53,062 nt of DNA from Vulcanimicrobiota bacterium. Lineage in GTDB: Bacteria; Vulcanimicrobiota; JAJTBE01. Below the pieces are notes generated by a model. The model made no database searches, was not told the DNA's origin, and saw only the letters and a program-made list of their open reading frames with translations. How positions within the stretch are numbered: the stretch's first letter is position 1; every line of letters begins with the position of its first letter. The position numbers and the translations under genes are program-made. The stretch covers positions 1 through 53,062 of the forward strand of contig JAIORV010000196.1 of NCBI GenBank assembly GCA_021107945.1, read 5' to 3'. Below, piece by piece: positions 51,498 to 53,062 of this stretch.

Positions 51498-51772
51498 AAG
51501 ATTACCTCCTTTAAAATAGCTTCGAAATATTTATGTTTTATTCTTCACTGTTTCTAATATACATCTTTTTCATGTTCCAATAAAGTTCCAATAATGATCC
51601 AAATGTAAAAAAAGAATATTTATTAGATGCAGAGGGCGGTTCCCTCCACTACCATTATCGGAAATTTTCTTCCCTTCATCCCTCAAAACAGAGAAAAACC
51701 GGATATAATCGCAGTCTATCCCACCTGTAATCTCTGAATAGTATCCAGATACCGATATTTTTCATAATCCTA
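51498..51772. other. AT-rich gap with one GAGGGCGGTTCCCTC hairpin
   Basis: Includes GTTCCAATAAAGTTCCAATA (a short direct repeat at about 51575) and the GAGGGCGGTTCCCTCCACTACC hairpin at 51630-51652, related to that at 50613. The promoter for the 51497 gene must lie here but is not clear. Confidence 0.4.
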
Positions 51773-51801
51773 TTGCATTTGAAAAAGGATTATGATATAA
51801 T
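51773..51801 (+). promoter_or_regulatory. Promoter of tRNA-Asn
   Basis: TTGCAT (51773-51778), a 17-bp spacer, TATAAT (51796-51801) with the extended TGATATAAT core. It lies about 58 bases before the mature 5' end. Confidence 0.65.
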
Positions 51802-51859
51802 GACCGTGCAAAAACCGACTGTCACTTGTTGGTAATTAGCGGAAGACGGTTTTGTATAT

Positions 51860-51931
51860 TGCGCTGTAGCTCAACGGTAGAGCAACCGGCTGTTAACCGG
51901 TATGTTGTAGGTTCGATTCCTACCAGCGCAG
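51860..51931 (+). tRNA. tRNA-Asn (anticodon GTT)
   Basis: A full cloverleaf folds. The acceptor stem TGCGCTG pairs with CAGCGCA, followed by discriminator G. The D stem is GCTC with GAGC. The anticodon stem ACCGG pairs with CCGGT around loop CTGTTAA (anticodon GTT, reading AAY). The T stem GTAGG pairs with CCTAC around TTCGATT. CCA is not encoded; a T-run follows at once. Confidence 0.96.
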
Positions 51932-52360
51932 TTTTTATTTCGGGTAGTATCTATTCACCGCAAAGACCACAAAAGGATAAAAGAAAAAAGGTAACTATTC
52001 ACAGCGGAGGACGCAGAGTTTTAAATGAATTTAACGCTTTAGACAATTATCAAATCGACATAAAATTTGGGTAGAGGATGGTCTCCCGACCAGTCTGAAA
52101 CGGCGTAATATCAAGGCTTGCAATTCCTCTCACAAAAGGGGCTGAATAGATACGAAAAAAGAAATTGGAAAATGGATCCATTATCCTTATTCCATCTTCC
52201 ATCCGGAGATATCATTTTTTCTCAGGCTATCCTCTGCGCCCTCCGCGCTCTCTGCGGTGAATTTAAAGTATTCTCCGGGTTAATGAAAACGTCGGATAGA
52301 GGAATTTTCAGGAAAACAATGAAACCAACACCAACTTATACATAAAACAGGAGGGGGAAA
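51932..52360. repeat. Repeat-filled gap ahead of thiT, with an inverted copy of 25400-25566
   Basis: 51955-51975 is CAAAGACCACAAAAGG-type. About 51985-52150 is the inverted copy of 25400-25566. 52232-52265 is CTCTGCG-type. No TPP riboswitch (no CTGAGA element) was found in the leader of thiT. Confidence 0.75.
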
Positions 52361-52903
52361 TTGGACAAGGATAAAAGAAGGCTTATAGCGGAAGCGGGAG
52401 TTTTTCTTGCCCTTTCAATCGTTCTTGAATATGTCACACTTTTCATTCCCAGACTTCCACAGGGCGGGAAGATAATTTCACTTGGAATGATTCCACTTCT
52501 TATATTTGCCATTTTGCGAGGAGGAATCCCCGGAATGATGATGGGTTTCGCTATGGGTTTATTATTTTACTTCCTGGACCCATTTTTTCTCCACCCACTA
52601 CAATATTTTCTCGACTATCCCCTTGCATTTGGTCTTGTAGGAGCTGCCGGGTTTGTTGCCCAAAAAAATAAAGAATGGACATATTATTTAGCAATTCTCA
52701 CGGGGCTTTTTCTCAGGTTCCTTGCCCATTTTGCATCGGGCGTGGTGTTCTTCAAAATATACTTGCCTGAGGGATTTAAAAATATATATTTATATTCCGC
52801 CGCATACAACGCGGCTTTTATTATCCCCACGGCAATAGTATGCATACTTCTGGTGCCTTACATGGTGAAGAGAATTTTTTCTCTTGGAAATGAATATCGC
52901 TAA
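52361..52903 (+). CDS. thiT: Energy-coupled thiamine transporter ThiT
   Basis: 180 residues with six membrane helices. The motifs FIPRLPQGGKIISLGMIPLL, HPLQYFLDYPLAFGLVG, GLFLRFLAHFASGVVFF and YLYSAAYNAAFIIP match the ThiT/YuaJ S-component, which binds thiamine from outside and is moved by the ECF ATPase module encoded elsewhere. The start is TTG at 52361, with GGAGGGGG ahead. There is no visible TPP riboswitch, unlike many thiT genes. Confidence 0.92.
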   Translation: MDKDKRRLIAEAGVFLALSIVLEYVTLFIPRLPQGGKIISLGMIPLLIFAILRGGIPGMMMGFAMGLLFYFLDPFFLHPLQYFLDYPLAFGLVGAAGFVAQKNKEWTYYLAILTGLFLRFLAHFASGVVFFKIYLPEGFKNIYLYSAAYNAAFIIPTAIVCILLVPYMVKRIFSLGNEYR

Positions 52904-52923
52904 ATCTGGAAAAAAAATTCTCA

Positions 52924-53062
52924 GAAAAGAGAAACGGGAAAAGAGAAACGGGAAAAGAGAAACGGGAAAAGAGAAACGGGAAAAGAGAAACGGGAAAAGA
53001 GAAACGGGAAAAGAGAAACGGGAAAAGAGAAACGGGAAAAGAGAAACGGGAAAAGAGAAACG
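52924..53062. repeat. 14-bp tandem array (GAGAAACGGGAAAA) running off the window
   Basis: From 52929 the unit GAGAAACGGGAAAA repeats without change for about 9.6 copies to the last base. It is the same word family as the GGGAAAC heptamers at 33197 and 42601, but regularised. The true length is unknown. Confidence 0.95.

Noticed and set aside
52924-53062. CRISPR-like array or centromere-type iteron
   Set aside because: The units are contiguous 14-mers without spacers, and no replication or partition gene is nearby.

Overview
The window comes from a diderm, low-to-medium-GC bacterium, most likely a poorly sampled candidate-phylum lineage. Three things show a diderm: an outer-membrane beta-barrel ending in Phe (36832-38052), lipobox and Tat-exported proteins, and a bacterial alpha-2-macroglobulin. 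TTG starts with good ribosome binding sites are common. Ser/Thr kinases fused to beta-propeller or pseudopilin-like domains lean towards an Eremiobacterota/Xenobia-like group, but that placement is an inference from memory of gene content and is weak.

Layout. (1) 1-5440, minus strand: a type IV pilus block of pilB, pilT, a 19-codon membrane micro-ORF and pilC ending in a terminator, then a group-3 sigma factor with an apparently leaderless promoter, then the start of a prepilin gene cut by the window edge. (2) 5.7-25 kb: alpha-2-macroglobulin, a coiled-coil protein, a Tat lipoprotein with an Ada-like zinc site, a LolD-type ATPase, a zinc-ribbon/kinase/PQQ-propeller protein, a propeller lipoprotein, a sugar nucleotidyltransferase with a HEAT-repeat protein, PPi-dependent phosphofructokinase, a TPR protein coupled to an iron/cobalamin-type ABC ATPase, and an esterase. 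(3) 25.5-43 kb: two paralogues of an unrecognised exported helical family (25569 and 43078); a Q/K-rich basic protein; a kinase-pseudopilin chimera (27491); a cmk-plsC-PDZ/radical-SAM-B12/radical-SAM operon; an active/inactive M16 peptidase pair; the porin-like barrel; a DUF4139-type protein; and a second kinase-pseudopilin chimera (41038). (4) 44-53 kb: ankyrin protein, radical SAM protein carrying an in-frame intergenic repeat, TPR/acidic protein, gluzincin-like peptidase, a kinase with altered catalytic motifs, two related small proteins, tRNA-Asn and ThiT.

The most notable signal is two membrane Ser/Thr kinases whose extracytoplasmic C-termini look like type II/IV pseudopilin heads. They lie in the same window as the pilus ATPases, the platform protein and a prepilin. 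This suggests kinases that sense or join a pilus-like structure.

The second signal is an unusually heavy load of non-coding dispersed repeats: hairpins, CTCTGCG-type and CACGAAG-type repeats, GGGAAAC-type heptamers, and a roughly 230-bp TCATCCTGAGCGG element. They fill nearly every intergenic gap, abut several gene ends and have entered one coding sequence. Most gaps over 300 bases contain one or more of these repeats.
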